The position numbers and the translations under genes are program-made. From Bacilli bacterium (GTDB taxonomy: Bacteria > Bacillota_I > Bacilli_A > RF39 > UBA660): a DNA stretch of 64,000 nt. The notes beneath the pieces were generated by a model. That model was not told the DNA's origin, made no database searches, and saw nothing but the letters and a program-made list of their open reading frames with translations. The stretch is taken from the NCBI GenBank assembly GCA_017513865.1, contig JAFWMN010000011.1:78752-142751 (forward strand). Reading direction: 5' to 3'. Shown piece by piece: positions 17,199 to 26,214 of this stretch (within the stretch, counting starts at the first letter, position 1; each line of letters starts with the position of its first letter).

Positions 17199-17931
17199 GA
17201 GCAAAAAACGCCGCTCCAGCAATAATTATTAAAACAAACAAAACTAAGAAAAAAGTTTTAAGAAAAGAGCCCTTTTTCTCACCGCCATCAACAAAGTCAG
17301 CTCTTTTAAGTCTAACTCCACCAGTAAAAAATGAATCATCCATTGTTTTACTATTCATAGATGTAAATTCTGTAAAATCTTTTACATCGCCAACTTTAGT
17401 ATCATCAGACATTAAATCACTAAACATATCAGTTGACGTTTCTTCTTTACTTTTATTAAGCATACTAGTATTAGATATCGTCTTAATAAGATCCTCCAGA
17501 TCTTCTTCCTTATTGTCTTCTACACTATTTCCGGATTTTAGATTAAGTTTTTTCAAAATATCATAATTAGTATTATTTAAAACGCGTTCTTTATTATCTG
17601 GCTCTTTATTTTCTTTAGCTGTCTTTAAAACATCAACTATATCATAATTACGATCAGTATCCTCTTTATAACGATCTTTTAAAATTGGATAAGAATCCGT
17701 ATTTTCTGAAGAAGAATCACGAACAGCTCTTCTACTAGTATTTTCTCTATCCTCAAGCATTCTTTTAACTTTTGAAATATCAATTTCATTTTCTTTATCA
17801 ATAGAAGCCACACCCTCAATATTACTATACTTATCATCATATGAATATATACTATTATATAAACTTCTATTACGACTTGAACGTGATGATTTTACAGTCT
17901 TATTTTTATATCTTTCCATTCTAGATGACAT
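17170..17931 (-). CDS. Hypothetical acidic tail-anchored protein
   Basis: This 253-residue protein is highly charged and probably disordered (Ser/Asp/Glu/Lys/Asn-rich to about residue 222), with one C-terminal helix (about 225-247, TFFLVLFVLIIIAGAAFFALKYF) and almost no extracytoplasmic tail. The topology suggests a cytoplasmic domain held at the membrane. The N-terminal 30 residues are Arg/Ser/Lys-rich. I do not recognise the family. AGGAGG precedes the ATG. It converges on gerAB with a 29-base overlap. Confidence 0.75.
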   Translation of the reverse strand: MSSRMERYKNKTVKSSRSSRNRSLYNSIYSYDDKYSNIEGVASIDKENEIDISKVKRMLEDRENTSRRAVRDSSSENTDSYPILKDRYKEDTDRNYDIVDVLKTAKENKEPDNKERVLNNTNYDILKKLNLKSGNSVEDNKEEDLEDLIKTISNTSMLNKSKEETSTDMFSDLMSDDTKVGDVKDFTEFTSMNSKTMDDSFFTGGVRLKRADFVDGGEKKGSFLKTFFLVLFVLIIIAGAAFFALKYFHIIDF

Positions 17932-17988
17932 AGGTATCGCCTCCTATAATAATGATAACATATTTTAAATATTTTTAAAAGTATGTAC

Positions 17989-18017
17989 TTGCTTTTTCCA
18001 AATTATTTATTTATAAT
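17989..18017 (+). promoter_or_regulatory. Sigma-A-type promoter for ferredoxin
   Basis: TTGCTT, a 17-base spacer and TATAAT, with TATAGGAGGA following and the ATG at 18038. Confidence 0.65.
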
Positions 18018-18037
18018 TTTTATAGGAGGATTATATT

Positions 18038-18220
18038 ATGGCAAAAGTTGAAGTTGATAAAAATAAATGTATTGGTTGTGGTTCATGTACAGCAATAGCT
18101 CCAGATGTTTTTGAGTTTGATGATGACGGACTTGCAAAAGCTGTGAAACAAGAAGTAAATGAAGATGTAAAAACAGCTGAAGAAAGCTGTCCAACCGAAG
18201 CAATTAAAGCAGAAGAATAA
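18038..18220 (+). CDS. Single-cluster [4Fe-4S] ferredoxin
   Basis: A 60-residue protein with CIGCGSC (Cys11, Cys14, Cys17) and a distant Cys51-Pro, the ligand set of a monocluster 4Fe-4S ferredoxin of the Bacillus type. It is very acidic, as expected for a soluble electron carrier. A strong AGGAGG and its own promoter and terminator make it a single-gene unit. Partners are not evident nearby. Confidence 0.95.
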   Translation: MAKVEVDKNKCIGCGSCTAIAPDVFEFDDDGLAKAVKQEVNEDVKTAEESCPTEAIKAEE

Positions 18221-18247
18221 AAAACAATTGTATAACAATTGTTTTTA
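18221..18247. terminator. Bidirectional terminator between ferredoxin and rluB
   Basis: Hairpin AAACAATTG-tata-ACAATTGTTT with A-runs and T-runs on both sides, serving the two convergent genes. Confidence 0.85.
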
Positions 18248-18961
18248 TTTTTTTCCAAGCGAATATAGAGTTTTTACTTCTTTTATTGTTAAATGTCTAT
18301 ACTTTCCAGAAGTAAGTCCACTTAAAGTAAGCCCAGCAAATTTTTCTCTTTTTAATTTAGTTACTTTATAACCAATAGCTTCAAACATTTTTTTAACTTG
18401 ATGATTTTTACCCTCGTGAATAGTAAGTTCAACTAATGAAAAATTATTCTTTTTATCTATTTTTTTAATTTTAGCTTTAGCTTTAGCCGTTTTTTTACCA
18501 TCAATCATAACCCCGGCACACATCTTTTTAATAAACTCTGGCTTTACAAGTCCTTCGATTTTAGCAACATAAACTTTTTCAATATTGTTTCTAGGATGAA
18601 TTAATAAATTGGTAAGTTCACCATCATTAGTTAAAATAAGCAGTCCACTAGTATCATAATCAAGTCTACCAACAGGATACAATCGATTAGTTGTACTAAT
18701 TAAATCCATAACTGTTTTTCTGCCTTTTTCATCATTAGTTGTAGTTACTACTCCTCTAGGTTTATATAGTAAAATATATTCCTTATTTTCTAACTTTAAA
18801 TTACATCCATTAATCGTAATTTGATCACTATAACTAGCCTTAGCCCCTAAGTTAGTAATTTTTTCACCATTTACAAAAACTTTACCACTTTCTATTAAAA
18901 CTTCCGCTTTTCTTCTAGAACAGTATCCACTATTTGCAATAATTTTTTGAAGTCTCTCCAT
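18245..18961 (-). CDS. rluB: rRNA large-subunit pseudouridine synthase B
   Basis: The enzyme has 238 residues from ATG 18961, with GGTGAT upstream; a TTG four codons earlier is less likely. It has an N-terminal S4 RNA-binding domain (ERLQKIIANSGYCSRRKAE) and the pseudouridine-synthase domain with catalytic Asp in PVGRLDYDTSGLLILTNDG. RluB-type enzymes isomerise a uridine of 23S rRNA near the peptidyl-transferase centre. In Bacilli it commonly follows spmB, the same neighbourhood as here (dacB-spmA-spmB-rluB). Confidence 0.92.
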   Translation of the reverse strand: MERLQKIIANSGYCSRRKAEVLIESGKVFVNGEKITNLGAKASYSDQITINGCNLKLENKEYILLYKPRGVVTTTNDEKGRKTVMDLISTTNRLYPVGRLDYDTSGLLILTNDGELTNLLIHPRNNIEKVYVAKIEGLVKPEFIKKMCAGVMIDGKKTAKAKAKIKKIDKKNNFSLVELTIHEGKNHQVKKMFEAIGYKVTKLKREKFAGLTLSGLTSGKYRHLTIKEVKTLYSLGKK

Positions 18962-19002
18962 GCAAATCACCAACTAAATTATACTTTATGAATCTTATTA
19001 TG

Positions 19003-19512
19003 TCAAAATAAAAATGGGACTATGATTAAACTCATTATAACCATAAATAAATCAGCTAGTAACCCTACCCATAAAGCATGTTTTATTTTTTTTATTCCTA
19101 CCGTTCCAAAATATAAAGTAATAATATAAATAGTTGTATCACTTGATCCCTGGATAACCGATGAAAGAAAACTTATATAACTATCTGGTCCATATATCCC
19201 ATATATATTATTTAAAAGAGCAAGTCCAAAACTACCAGAAAGTGGTCGCATAACAGCAATTGGCAAAACTTCAAATGGAATTTTTAATAACAAAAATAAC
19301 GGTTTTAAAAAAGAAAAAACATAATCAATTATTTTACTACTTTTAAAAATATTGACTGCTAAAATCATAGCTAAAAGTGAAGGAAACATTTTCATTATCA
19401 TTGAAAAGCTATCTATTACTCCTTCAATAAAAGCATCATAAATATTTATTTTTTTAAAAAATCCATATATTATTACAAAAAGAACAATTAATGGAATAAA
19501 CAAATTACTCAT
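19003..19512 (-). CDS. spmB: Spore maturation protein B
   Basis: This 169-residue membrane protein has FIEGVIDSFSMIMKMFPSLLAMILAVN, MRPLSGSFGLALL and a C-terminal STIYIITLYFG-like segment (SDTTIYIITLYFGTVGIKK), the SpmB/nucleoside-recognition (Gate) domain pattern. With SpmA it is needed for spore core dehydration in Bacillus. It overlaps spmA by four bases. Order and strand follow the conserved dacB-spmA-spmB operon. Confidence 0.93.
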   Translation of the reverse strand: MSNLFIPLIVLFVIIYGFFKKINIYDAFIEGVIDSFSMIMKMFPSLLAMILAVNIFKSSKIIDYVFSFLKPLFLLLKIPFEVLPIAVMRPLSGSFGLALLNNIYGIYGPDSYISFLSSVIQGSSDTTIYIITLYFGTVGIKKIKHALWVGLLADLFMVIMSLIIVPFLF

Positions 19513-20081
19513 TTTTTAGCCCACAATCTATCAACAATAAGTCCAAAAACTAAAGAAATAAAACTAACAATTATACATGGCAAAACAATACTAGTAGGAC
19601 TCTTACTTTTATGAAGCATTCTAAGCGAAATAATAGTCGTGGGAATTAAGGTAAAACCGCAAGTATTCATGATTAAAAAAGTAATCATACTAGTACTAGC
19701 TTCTTCTTTATTATCATTTAATTTTTGCATAGATTCCATTGCTTTAATTCCAAAAGGCGTTGCCGCATTACCTAACCCAAACACATTAGCGATAATATTA
19801 GAAGAAATATAATCAAAAGATTCATGATTCCTAGGTATTTTTGGAAATAATATTCTTAAAAATGGTTCAATAAGTTTAGAAAATTTATCAAGTAATCCTG
19901 CCCTTTTAGCAATATTCATTATTCCTAGCCACAAAGCTATCAAAGGAAAAATTTGAAATAGTAAATCTAAAGTGACTTTACCACTACCCAAAATTTGTTT
20001 ATTCAATATCTCGAATTTGCCATTTATAATTAAATATAATGAACCAGAAATAATTAAAAACGCCCATAATTTATTAATCAT
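19509..20081 (-). CDS. spmA: Spore maturation protein A
   Basis: This 190-residue membrane protein of the SpmA/Gate family has LFQIFPLIALWLGIMNIAKRAGL and the highly conserved NVFGLGNAATPFGIKAMESMQ. It works with SpmB in spore core dehydration and cortex maturation. Four-base overlaps join it to both dacB upstream and spmB downstream, so the three are one translationally coupled operon. Confidence 0.94.
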   Translation of the reverse strand: MINKLWAFLIISGSLYLIINGKFEILNKQILGSGKVTLDLLFQIFPLIALWLGIMNIAKRAGLLDKFSKLIEPFLRILFPKIPRNHESFDYISSNIIANVFGLGNAATPFGIKAMESMQKLNDNKEEASTSMITFLIMNTCGFTLIPTTIISLRMLHKSKSPTSIVLPCIIVSFISLVFGLIVDRLWAKK

Positions 20082-21097
20082 ACCTTAACATAAATACTTT
20101 CTTTTTTTATAATTTGATCACCTAAATAAACTTTAATCATTCCAACTTTATCATTATTCTTGTATTTCCTTTCTTTTTTTAATTCATATTTAATTTTAAG
20201 TAACTTTTCTTCATCTAATGTAAGGGGATAAGTTACTTTATTTTTAATATAAAGTGTATTATTATAATAATTCTCACCTATTATCGAAAGCTTTCCTTTA
20301 TTAAATAAAATAAAATTATTATATTTAGAAAAAGCTTCTTCAAACAAGCTAACATGATCCTTAAAATCATTTCCATCATTAATTGTAACTGCCACCAAAT
20401 TAAGATTATTTTTAGAAGCTGAAGTAACCAAAGTTCTTTTAGCTTTTTTAGTAAATCCTGTTTTGCCGCCAATCATATATTTATATGAATATAAAAGTTT
20501 ATTTTTATTTCTCCATTTATAAACATTTTTGTTGGTTTTTAAAACATATTCTTTTGTACTAACAATCTTTCTAAATTCTTTGTTTTTCATCGCATAACTC
20601 ATAAGCAACGCCATGTCATAAGCTGATGAAAAATTTCCTTTAAATTCTTTTTCATCAAGTCCACTAGGATTATTAAAAATAGTATTTTTCATTCCTATTT
20701 TTAAAGATTTTTTATTCATTAAACTCACAAATTTTTGAATACTTCCAGAAGTGTTTTTAGCTAAAACTAAAGCTGCATCATTACCACTCCGCATCATAAG
20801 CCCATAAAGTAAATCTTTTACCTTAAGTTTTTCTCCAACTTGTACATAAATTCCTGAACCATATGATTTTAACACCTCATCACCAACAATAATTTCTTGA
20901 TTAATATCAGTATTTTCAATCACACAAATAGCTGTCATAATTTTTGATATTGAAGCAACACTTTGAACATAATTCATATCTTTTCCATATAAAATCCTTT
21001 TACTATCCATATCCATTAAAATAACTGACCTTGCTGAAGTATTAAATGCCTTAACACTAAAAGGAAAAAGCAATAATAAAAATAAAACTTTTTTCAT
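20078..21097 (-). CDS. dacB: D-alanyl-D-alanine carboxypeptidase, sporulation-type
   Basis: The protein has 339 residues from the ATG at 21097, where the signal peptide MKKVLFLLLLFPFSVKA begins; the longer frame adds 16 residues overlapping a terminator. S11-family motifs are SISK (nucleophile Ser49), RSGNDAAL and GGKTGFT. It trims the terminal D-Ala from peptidoglycan stem peptides. Linkage to spmA-spmB points to the DacB role in spore cortex crosslinking; DacF-type function is the alternative. Confidence 0.9.
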   Translation of the reverse strand: MKKVLFLLLLFPFSVKAFNTSARSVILMDMDSKRILYGKDMNYVQSVASISKIMTAICVIENTDINQEIIVGDEVLKSYGSGIYVQVGEKLKVKDLLYGLMMRSGNDAALVLAKNTSGSIQKFVSLMNKKSLKIGMKNTIFNNPSGLDEKEFKGNFSSAYDMALLMSYAMKNKEFRKIVSTKEYVLKTNKNVYKWRNKNKLLYSYKYMIGGKTGFTKKAKRTLVTSASKNNLNLVAVTINDGNDFKDHVSLFEEAFSKYNNFILFNKGKLSIIGENYYNNTLYIKNKVTYPLTLDEEKLLKIKYELKKERKYKNNDKVGMIKVYLGDQIIKKESIYVKV

Positions 21098-21120
21098 AAA
21101 TTCACCTAAAAAATTATATA

Positions 21121-21145
21121 CAAAAAATGGACAAAATATGTCCAT
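21121..21145 (-). terminator. Terminator after the lipoprotein gene
   Basis: Hairpin ATGGACA-aaata-TGTCCAT with an A-run on the left, between the lipoprotein stop and the dacB start. Confidence 0.7.
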
Positions 21146-21155
21146 TTAATAATTA

Positions 21156-21797
21156 TTAAGAGGCATCATTATCTGTGTTTTGAGCATTATCTGTTTTATA
21201 GTCCTGTTGAGAAATATCTGTACTTTCCGTATTTTTTGTATCATTATTTGTATCTATTATTTCATTATTTATATCATTGACACCATAAAGTCCATTTATT
21301 TTACTTTCATCATCAGAAGATAATGGATTAATTACCCACTTTTCATCAATTTTATTTAAATAAAAATTAATTGTATATGTTTCCATATCTTTCACTTTCT
21401 TTATCTTATCAAGTCTATAGGAAGCAAATGTGTTGTTAGTATCAAATTCCGATGCATTTTCCAATCTATAATTATTAGCCTCATTTACTGCATCAGTATA
21501 ACTGCGAACAGTTATTTCAACTTCAACTGTGGCAGTATCTCCATCAATTGTTTCATCTTTAATTTTATATGTCATATCTTGATAATGTTTTTTCATAAAT
21601 TCACGGTAATCATTTCTTTCATTATCAGTTAAATCACTGTCAAAAAGCAAAACATCATTTAAATCATCCATAACATCTTTATCGTTTGTCTGATATTTAT
21701 TTAAAAATGCCTCTACTTTTTTAGTTGGTGTATTATTCATATTACCACATCCTGTAAGAACAAATAAGATAAGAAAAAAACAGAATAATTTTTTCAT
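21156..21797 (-). CDS. Lipoprotein of unknown function
   Basis: The 213-residue protein has signal peptide and lipobox FVLTGCGN (lipidated Cys17). An alpha/beta body follows (VEAFLNKYQTNDKDVMDDL ... ATVEVEITVRSYTDA ... YTINFYLNKIDEKWVINPL), resembling small NTF2-like/DUF4878-type lipoprotein domains. A disordered Asn/Asp/Thr tail from about residue 175 completes it. It is attached to the outer face of the membrane; its role is unknown. A good GGAGG precedes the ATG. Confidence 0.85.
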   Translation of the reverse strand: MKKLFCFFLILFVLTGCGNMNNTPTKKVEAFLNKYQTNDKDVMDDLNDVLLFDSDLTDNERNDYREFMKKHYQDMTYKIKDETIDGDTATVEVEITVRSYTDAVNEANNYRLENASEFDTNNTFASYRLDKIKKVKDMETYTINFYLNKIDEKWVINPLSSDDESKINGLYGVNDINNEIIDTNNDTKNTESTDISQQDYKTDNAQNTDNDAS

Positions 21798-21839
21798 AAA
21801 ATCCCTCCTTTAGTAATAGTTTGGAATATTTATTAAAAA

Positions 21840-22595
21840 TTATACTGTTTTATTATTTGTTTTTTTACTATCTTTTATAGGTTCTAAAAGTAATCCATTA
21901 CTTTTTAAATTATTTTTACTTTTTGAAATTTCAAAGTTACTGTTTAAAAAAAATTTTAAATATAATCCATTTATACTAGATAAAGTATCATATACTTTTT
22001 TTGATAAACCTGTTTGCGTAAAGTAAAAACTATCACCATATATTATTGCGTTATCTCTAGTAAGTTCCATAAAACCATATTTTAAAAATTTTTTGATAAC
22101 TTCTTGATTTGCATCATTTTCCTTTAAAATAAAATAACCAGGATCAGGAGTCCACTTAATAATCCCATCTTTTATAACATATTTAGAAGTCAAACACTTA
22201 TCAACATCAAAAAATTGATTATATGTTGGATCCACCAAATAAGGAACTAATTTATCTTCCTCTAACAAATAAACAATTATAAAAGAGTGCTGGAGAACAT
22301 TAAAGAATATGCGGTTTGTCTGTACAGGAATACTTTTAAGATTCAAATCATCAAAATAATGTTTAAGCATAGATTGTGCATTAGTACAATCACCAGAAAA
22401 ATTATATCCATCTATATTTTCATGTTTACTTTTAATAAGTAAATCTCTAACTTTATAAGAAATATAACTTAAAAAATATAATGCTTCATCTTTGGTTAAT
22501 GATTTTCCATTTTTACATTTTTCTTCTATTTCTTCTATTATAACCAGATCTACATTTTCCATAATATTAATATCAATATCAAATATTTGATTCAT
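21840..22595 (-). CDS. Transglutaminase-like cysteine-peptidase-fold protein
   Basis: The 251-residue cytoplasmic protein (no signal peptide) contains GDCTNAQSMLKHYF (about 69-82), LQHSFIIVYL (106-115) and YLVDPTYNQF (124-133). The ordered Cys ... His ... Asp-Pro resembles the triad of transglutaminase/arylamine-acyltransferase folds. The rest is unfamiliar. If active it could be a protease, amidase or crosslinking enzyme; it could also be a non-enzymatic relative. AGAGGTG precedes the ATG. It lies directly downstream of tmRNA. Confidence 0.6.
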   Translation of the reverse strand: MNQIFDIDINIMENVDLVIIEEIEEKCKNGKSLTKDEALYFLSYISYKVRDLLIKSKHENIDGYNFSGDCTNAQSMLKHYFDDLNLKSIPVQTNRIFFNVLQHSFIIVYLLEEDKLVPYLVDPTYNQFFDVDKCLTSKYVIKDGIIKWTPDPGYFILKENDANQEVIKKFLKYGFMELTRDNAIIYGDSFYFTQTGLSKKVYDTLSSINGLYLKFFLNSNFEISKSKNNLKSNGLLLEPIKDSKKTNNKTV

Positions 22596-22615
22596 ATTAA
22601 CACCTCTAATATAAA

Positions 22616-22644
22616 TTAAAGGTTAATTTAATATTAACCTTTTA
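22616..22644 (-). terminator. Hairpin downstream of tmRNA
   Basis: AAAGGTTAAT-ttaat-ATTAACCTTT, 30 bases past the tmRNA CCA end on the minus strand, with a moderately U-rich stretch after it. Confidence 0.6.
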
Positions 22645-22674
22645 TATATAAAGTCTTACAGACTAATTTTCAAT

Positions 22675-23023
22675 TGGTGGACCCGAGGAGAATTGAACTC
22701 CTGTCCAAAAATACTTCAAAGTAAACATCTACAAGTTTAGTTAGTTATAAAATTTCCTAATAAAAATTAGTAACTAACAACTATCCTATTAGTAAGCCTA
22801 TAAAATTCATCATTACCTCTAGGCTAAATAATGATATATCTCACTAAAAGCGAACTTCTAAAATTTTTTGTGAGCTAAAAATTATAGAAGTGTACCATGC
22901 CAACCTTAGGCAAATGAAGGTACGTAATTATTTCTGTTTCCAGTTATATTTAAGTTAGACTTAACGTGTCTCTCCGACTTGCAGTTTAAATCTCCCTATT
23001 TCTGTCGAAACCAAAGCGGGCCC
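22675..23023 (-). ncRNA. ssrA: Transfer-messenger RNA (tmRNA)
   Basis: On the minus strand the RNA starts GGGCCCGCTTTGG and ends TCCTCGGGTCCACCA; the first seven bases pair with CGGGTCC before ACCA. The T-arm GGAGTTCAATTCTCC and 5' D-arm TTTCGACAG are canonical. The tag frame ends ...GTA CCT TCA TTT GCC TAA (22906-22923) and reads GNRNNYVPSFA if it begins at GGA 22941; the resume codon may be one codon earlier. The degron ends -SFA instead of the usual -LAA. The partner smpB and the nuclease gene rnr are immediately upstream. tmRNA rescues stalled ribosomes by trans-translation. Confidence 0.95.
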
Positions 23024-23025
23024 GT

Positions 23026-23063
23026 TTTTAAACAGTTATATTTTAACATATAACTGTTTTTTT
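23026..23063. terminator. Hairpin between smpB and ssrA
   Basis: Perfect 10-bp stem AACAGTTATA / TATAACTGTT. The T-tract is strong only in the plus direction; on the minus strand the tail is weak, so smpB transcripts may read on into ssrA. Confidence 0.6.
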
Positions 23064-23069
23064 GACAAA

Positions 23070-23504
23070 TTACTTCTTTAGTCTACTGCGAATATCTCTT
23101 TCAATATCGCGTTTTTTTATATCCTCTCTTTTATCGTAATCTTTCTTACCCCTGCATACACCAAGCATAATTTTTGCTTTTCCTTTGTTTAAGTATACTT
23201 TTAAAGGAATTAATGTATACCCTTCTAATCTTACTTTATCACGAAGTTTATAAATTTCTTTTTTGTGTAAAAGTAATTTTCTGGTTCTAGTTTCTTCATG
23301 ATTAAAAATATTCCCATTATCATAACTACTAATATGCATATTTATAAGAAATACTTCATCATTTTTAATATTAGCGTAACTATCTTTTATATTAGCTTTG
23401 CCAGCTTTTATCGACTTTATCTCTGTTCCAGTCAAAACAATACCAGCTTCAATAGTTTCAAAAATTTGATAATTATGCTTTGCTTTGCGGTTGTTTATTT
23501 CCAT
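23070..23504 (-). CDS. smpB: SsrA-binding protein SmpB
   Basis: The protein has 144 residues from the ATG at 23504, with AAAGGTGAT upstream. Family signatures are [38 protein letters not shown] and the C-terminal [19 protein letters not shown], whose basic tail occupies the mRNA path of stalled ribosomes. It binds tmRNA, encoded 47 bases downstream. The start lies 32 bases inside the end of rnr, so translation is coupled. The rnr-smpB-ssrA order is widely conserved in Firmicutes. Confidence 0.96.
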   Translation of the reverse strand: MEINNRKAKHNYQIFETIEAGIVLTGTEIKSIKAGKANIKDSYANIKNDEVFLINMHISSYDNGNIFNHEETRTRKLLLHKKEIYKLRDKVRLEGYTLIPLKVYLNKGKAKIMLGVCRGKKDYDKREDIKKRDIERDIRSRLKK

Positions 23505-25599
23505 TTTTATCACCTTTGTTTAGTATAAAATTAATAAGCCCTTTTTCTTTTACTACACTCTCAACAACTATTTCTACTGACATACCAAGCACATATCTTT
23601 TTTTACTTTTTTTACCAATTAAACTATATGTGCTTTCATCATAAGTATAATAATCATCATCAATACTGTCAATTTTAACAAGACCTTCTACTAAATTAGG
23701 TAGTTCCACATACATTCCATAATTTGTAACTGTACTTATCATACCTTTATATACTTCGCCAATATGGCCTTCCATATATTCAGCCATTTTCATATCCGTT
23801 ACATCTCTTTCACAATCATCAGCCGCTTTTTCGCGATCAGAAGATTTTTTTGCTATAATTGGAAGCTCTTCATTAAAATAGTCAATAGTTGAATTATCTA
23901 TTTTGTGTTCAAACAAATATGTTCTAAGAAGTCTATGAACAGTTAAATCCGGGAATCTTCTAATTGGTGAAGTAAAATGTGTATAAAACTTACTTGCTAA
24001 ACCAAAATGCCCAATATTAGTATTATCATAAATAGCTTTCATCATACTCCTTAAAAGCATATTAGATAAAACAGGATATTCTTTTTTATCCTTTAATTGA
24101 TCTAAAATGCTTTGAATTGTTTTAGGTGTAATATTTTTCATATTAGCATTTACTTTATAACCTAAAATATTTAGAAAACTTAAAAATCTTTTTAATTTAT
24201 CTTCATCAGGTCGACCATGAACACGGTAGATAAAAGGAAGATCCATATAAGTTATCGTTGTCGCAACAGCTTCATTAGCCGCTATCATAAAGTCTTCAAT
24301 TAAATTTTCACCAGTTCCTCTTACCCTTTTTTCGATATCAATTGCTTTTCCATTTTCATCAGTAATGACTTTAGGCTCATCAACATCAAAATCAATATAA
24401 CCTTTTTCAACTTTTGTTTTTCTTATTATTGAAGCAAGTTCTTTCATTAAATTTAAATTAGAGACAAATTCTTCATAACCTTCCGGAATAATATTTTCTT
24501 CTAAAATTTTATTGACATTTTTATATGTCATTTGTTTTCTAGATTTAATATAACTTTCAAAAATATCACTGCTTAAGGTATTACCTTTTTGATCTATTTC
24601 CATCACGCAAGAAATAGTAAGTCTAATAACATCTGGATTTAACGAACAAATCCCATTTGAGAGTTGATGTGGAAGCATTGGAATTACCGTATTAGCCAAA
24701 TAATTACTTGTTCCTCTTTCAAAAGCTTCTTCATATAAAGCTGTACTAGGTTTTACATAATGACTTACATCAGCAATATGAACACCTAATAGATAATTTC
24801 CATTATCAAGTTTTTTAATACTAATCGCATCATCGATATCTTTAGTATCATCACCATCTATTGTAAAAATCATTTCATTAGTTAAATCTCTTCTTGATGT
24901 AAGCTCTTCTTCTAAAACCTCACTTGGAATACTTTTAAGTTCTTCTTCCACTTCCTCTGGATAAATATCACTTATTTGATATTTCGCTGCAATCGATAAA
25001 ATATCAACCCCTGGATCATCTTTATGACCTAAAACACGAATAACTTCGCCTTCATAATAATTACTTTTTTCAATTTTATTTTCAATTTTAACGATTACCT
25101 TATGCCCAGGCACTGCCCCATTTAATTTATCATTAGGTATTTCAACTATGATTTTTAATTTATCGTCGTCTAATTCAATAAAGTTTTTTTGATCTTTAAC
25201 ATATAATTCACCAACTAAAGTAGTACTCATATTACGTTTATTAATTGATGAAATTATAGCTTCATGTCTTCCATCATCGATAATCTTAATAATAACTTCA
25301 TCGCCGTCAACAGCTCCATTTACATTTTCTGAGGCAATATAATAATCATCCTTAATTCCATCAACCATTACAAAACCAAAACTTTTTTTATTTCCAACAA
25401 ATATTCCGATCTTTTTCATTTTATCATTAAATTTTTCATATTTACCTTTATTAGTAAGTCTTATTTTAAGTTCTTTTTCTAATTTTTCTAAAACTTTTGC
25501 AAGTTGCGGAAGTTCTTCATCATTTAATATAGCTGCTATTTCTTCATAAGTAACAGCTTTATTATGTTTTGTAATATATTCTAGCACCTTTTCTTCCAT
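23473..25599 (-). CDS. rnr: Ribonuclease R
   Basis: The 708-residue 3'-5' exoribonuclease has an N-terminal winged-helix-like segment ([21 protein letters not shown]), two cold-shock domains (about 70-200), the RNB catalytic domain with metal-binding aspartates in [16 protein letters not shown], and an S1 domain near the C-terminus ([30 protein letters not shown]). It degrades structured RNA, including mRNA released by trans-translation, which fits its operon with smpB and ssrA. AGAGGTG precedes the ATG. Confidence 0.96.
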   Translation of the reverse strand: MEEKVLEYITKHNKAVTYEEIAAILNDEELPQLAKVLEKLEKELKIRLTNKGKYEKFNDKMKKIGIFVGNKKSFGFVMVDGIKDDYYIASENVNGAVDGDEVIIKIIDDGRHEAIISSINKRNMSTTLVGELYVKDQKNFIELDDDKLKIIVEIPNDKLNGAVPGHKVIVKIENKIEKSNYYEGEVIRVLGHKDDPGVDILSIAAKYQISDIYPEEVEEELKSIPSEVLEEELTSRRDLTNEMIFTIDGDDTKDIDDAISIKKLDNGNYLLGVHIADVSHYVKPSTALYEEAFERGTSNYLANTVIPMLPHQLSNGICSLNPDVIRLTISCVMEIDQKGNTLSSDIFESYIKSRKQMTYKNVNKILEENIIPEGYEEFVSNLNLMKELASIIRKTKVEKGYIDFDVDEPKVITDENGKAIDIEKRVRGTGENLIEDFMIAANEAVATTITYMDLPFIYRVHGRPDEDKLKRFLSFLNILGYKVNANMKNITPKTIQSILDQLKDKKEYPVLSNMLLRSMMKAIYDNTNIGHFGLASKFYTHFTSPIRRFPDLTVHRLLRTYLFEHKIDNSTIDYFNEELPIIAKKSSDREKAADDCERDVTDMKMAEYMEGHIGEVYKGMISTVTNYGMYVELPNLVEGLVKIDSIDDDYYTYDESTYSLIGKKSKKRYVLGMSVEIVVESVVKEKGLINFILNKGDKNGNKQPQSKA

Positions 25600-25650
25600 T
25601 TTTACACCTCTATTATAATTATAAAATAAAATAAAGAAAAAATATAGTGT

Positions 25651-26214
25651 TTATTGAATTTCCTTTACACTATATTTTTTAAAATAATAAACAATAATTA
25701 CAATTATCGATCCTAATAAAGCTACTATCATATCCCACATTGTATCCGATACCCCAGTTAAAGCTACCCTTTGAGCATCACCGCCAACAAATTCATTACA
25801 AACAAATTCAAAAACTTCCCAAAGACATGCACAAAATGAAGTAAAAGATAAAATGAATATAATATTAAATAAAAGTTTTTTTGATTTAATTTTGTCTAAT
25901 ATAAGAATTGCCACTCCAGAAGAAAGGAAACCTGAAAAAGTATGCGTAATTTTATCAAAGGCTTCTACTTTATTATATAGTTCACATATAACTCCTAAAT
26001 AATGGGCCAAAAATATAAATATTATCCATAAAAATATTAATCCTTCATTAATATTTAATTTAAATAATTTATTTAAAATATAAGGAATAAATAATGTTAA
26101 AACAATACTACCATTTTTTAAAAATATAACTATTCCTTGATCTAATTCCGAAAATATTTTAAAAAAAGCTAAAACTATTGTAATTAATATAAATAAACAA
26201 TTAATCTTCTTCAT
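25651..26214 (-). CDS. Multi-pass membrane protein of unknown function (DUF2238-like)
   Basis: The 187-residue protein has about six hydrophobic helices. Conserved-looking polar residues within the membrane region, AFDKITHTFSG (about 84-94), ACLWEVFEFVCNEFVG and GVSDTMWDMIVALLG, resemble the DUF2238 membrane family. Function is unknown. It overlaps the 3' end of rmuC by 14 bases and is probably cotranscribed with it. Confidence 0.7.
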   Translation of the reverse strand: MKKINCLFILITIVLAFFKIFSELDQGIVIFLKNGSIVLTLFIPYILNKLFKLNINEGLIFLWIIFIFLAHYLGVICELYNKVEAFDKITHTFSGFLSSGVAILILDKIKSKKLLFNIIFILSFTSFCACLWEVFEFVCNEFVGGDAQRVALTGVSDTMWDMIVALLGSIIVIIVYYFKKYSVKEIQ

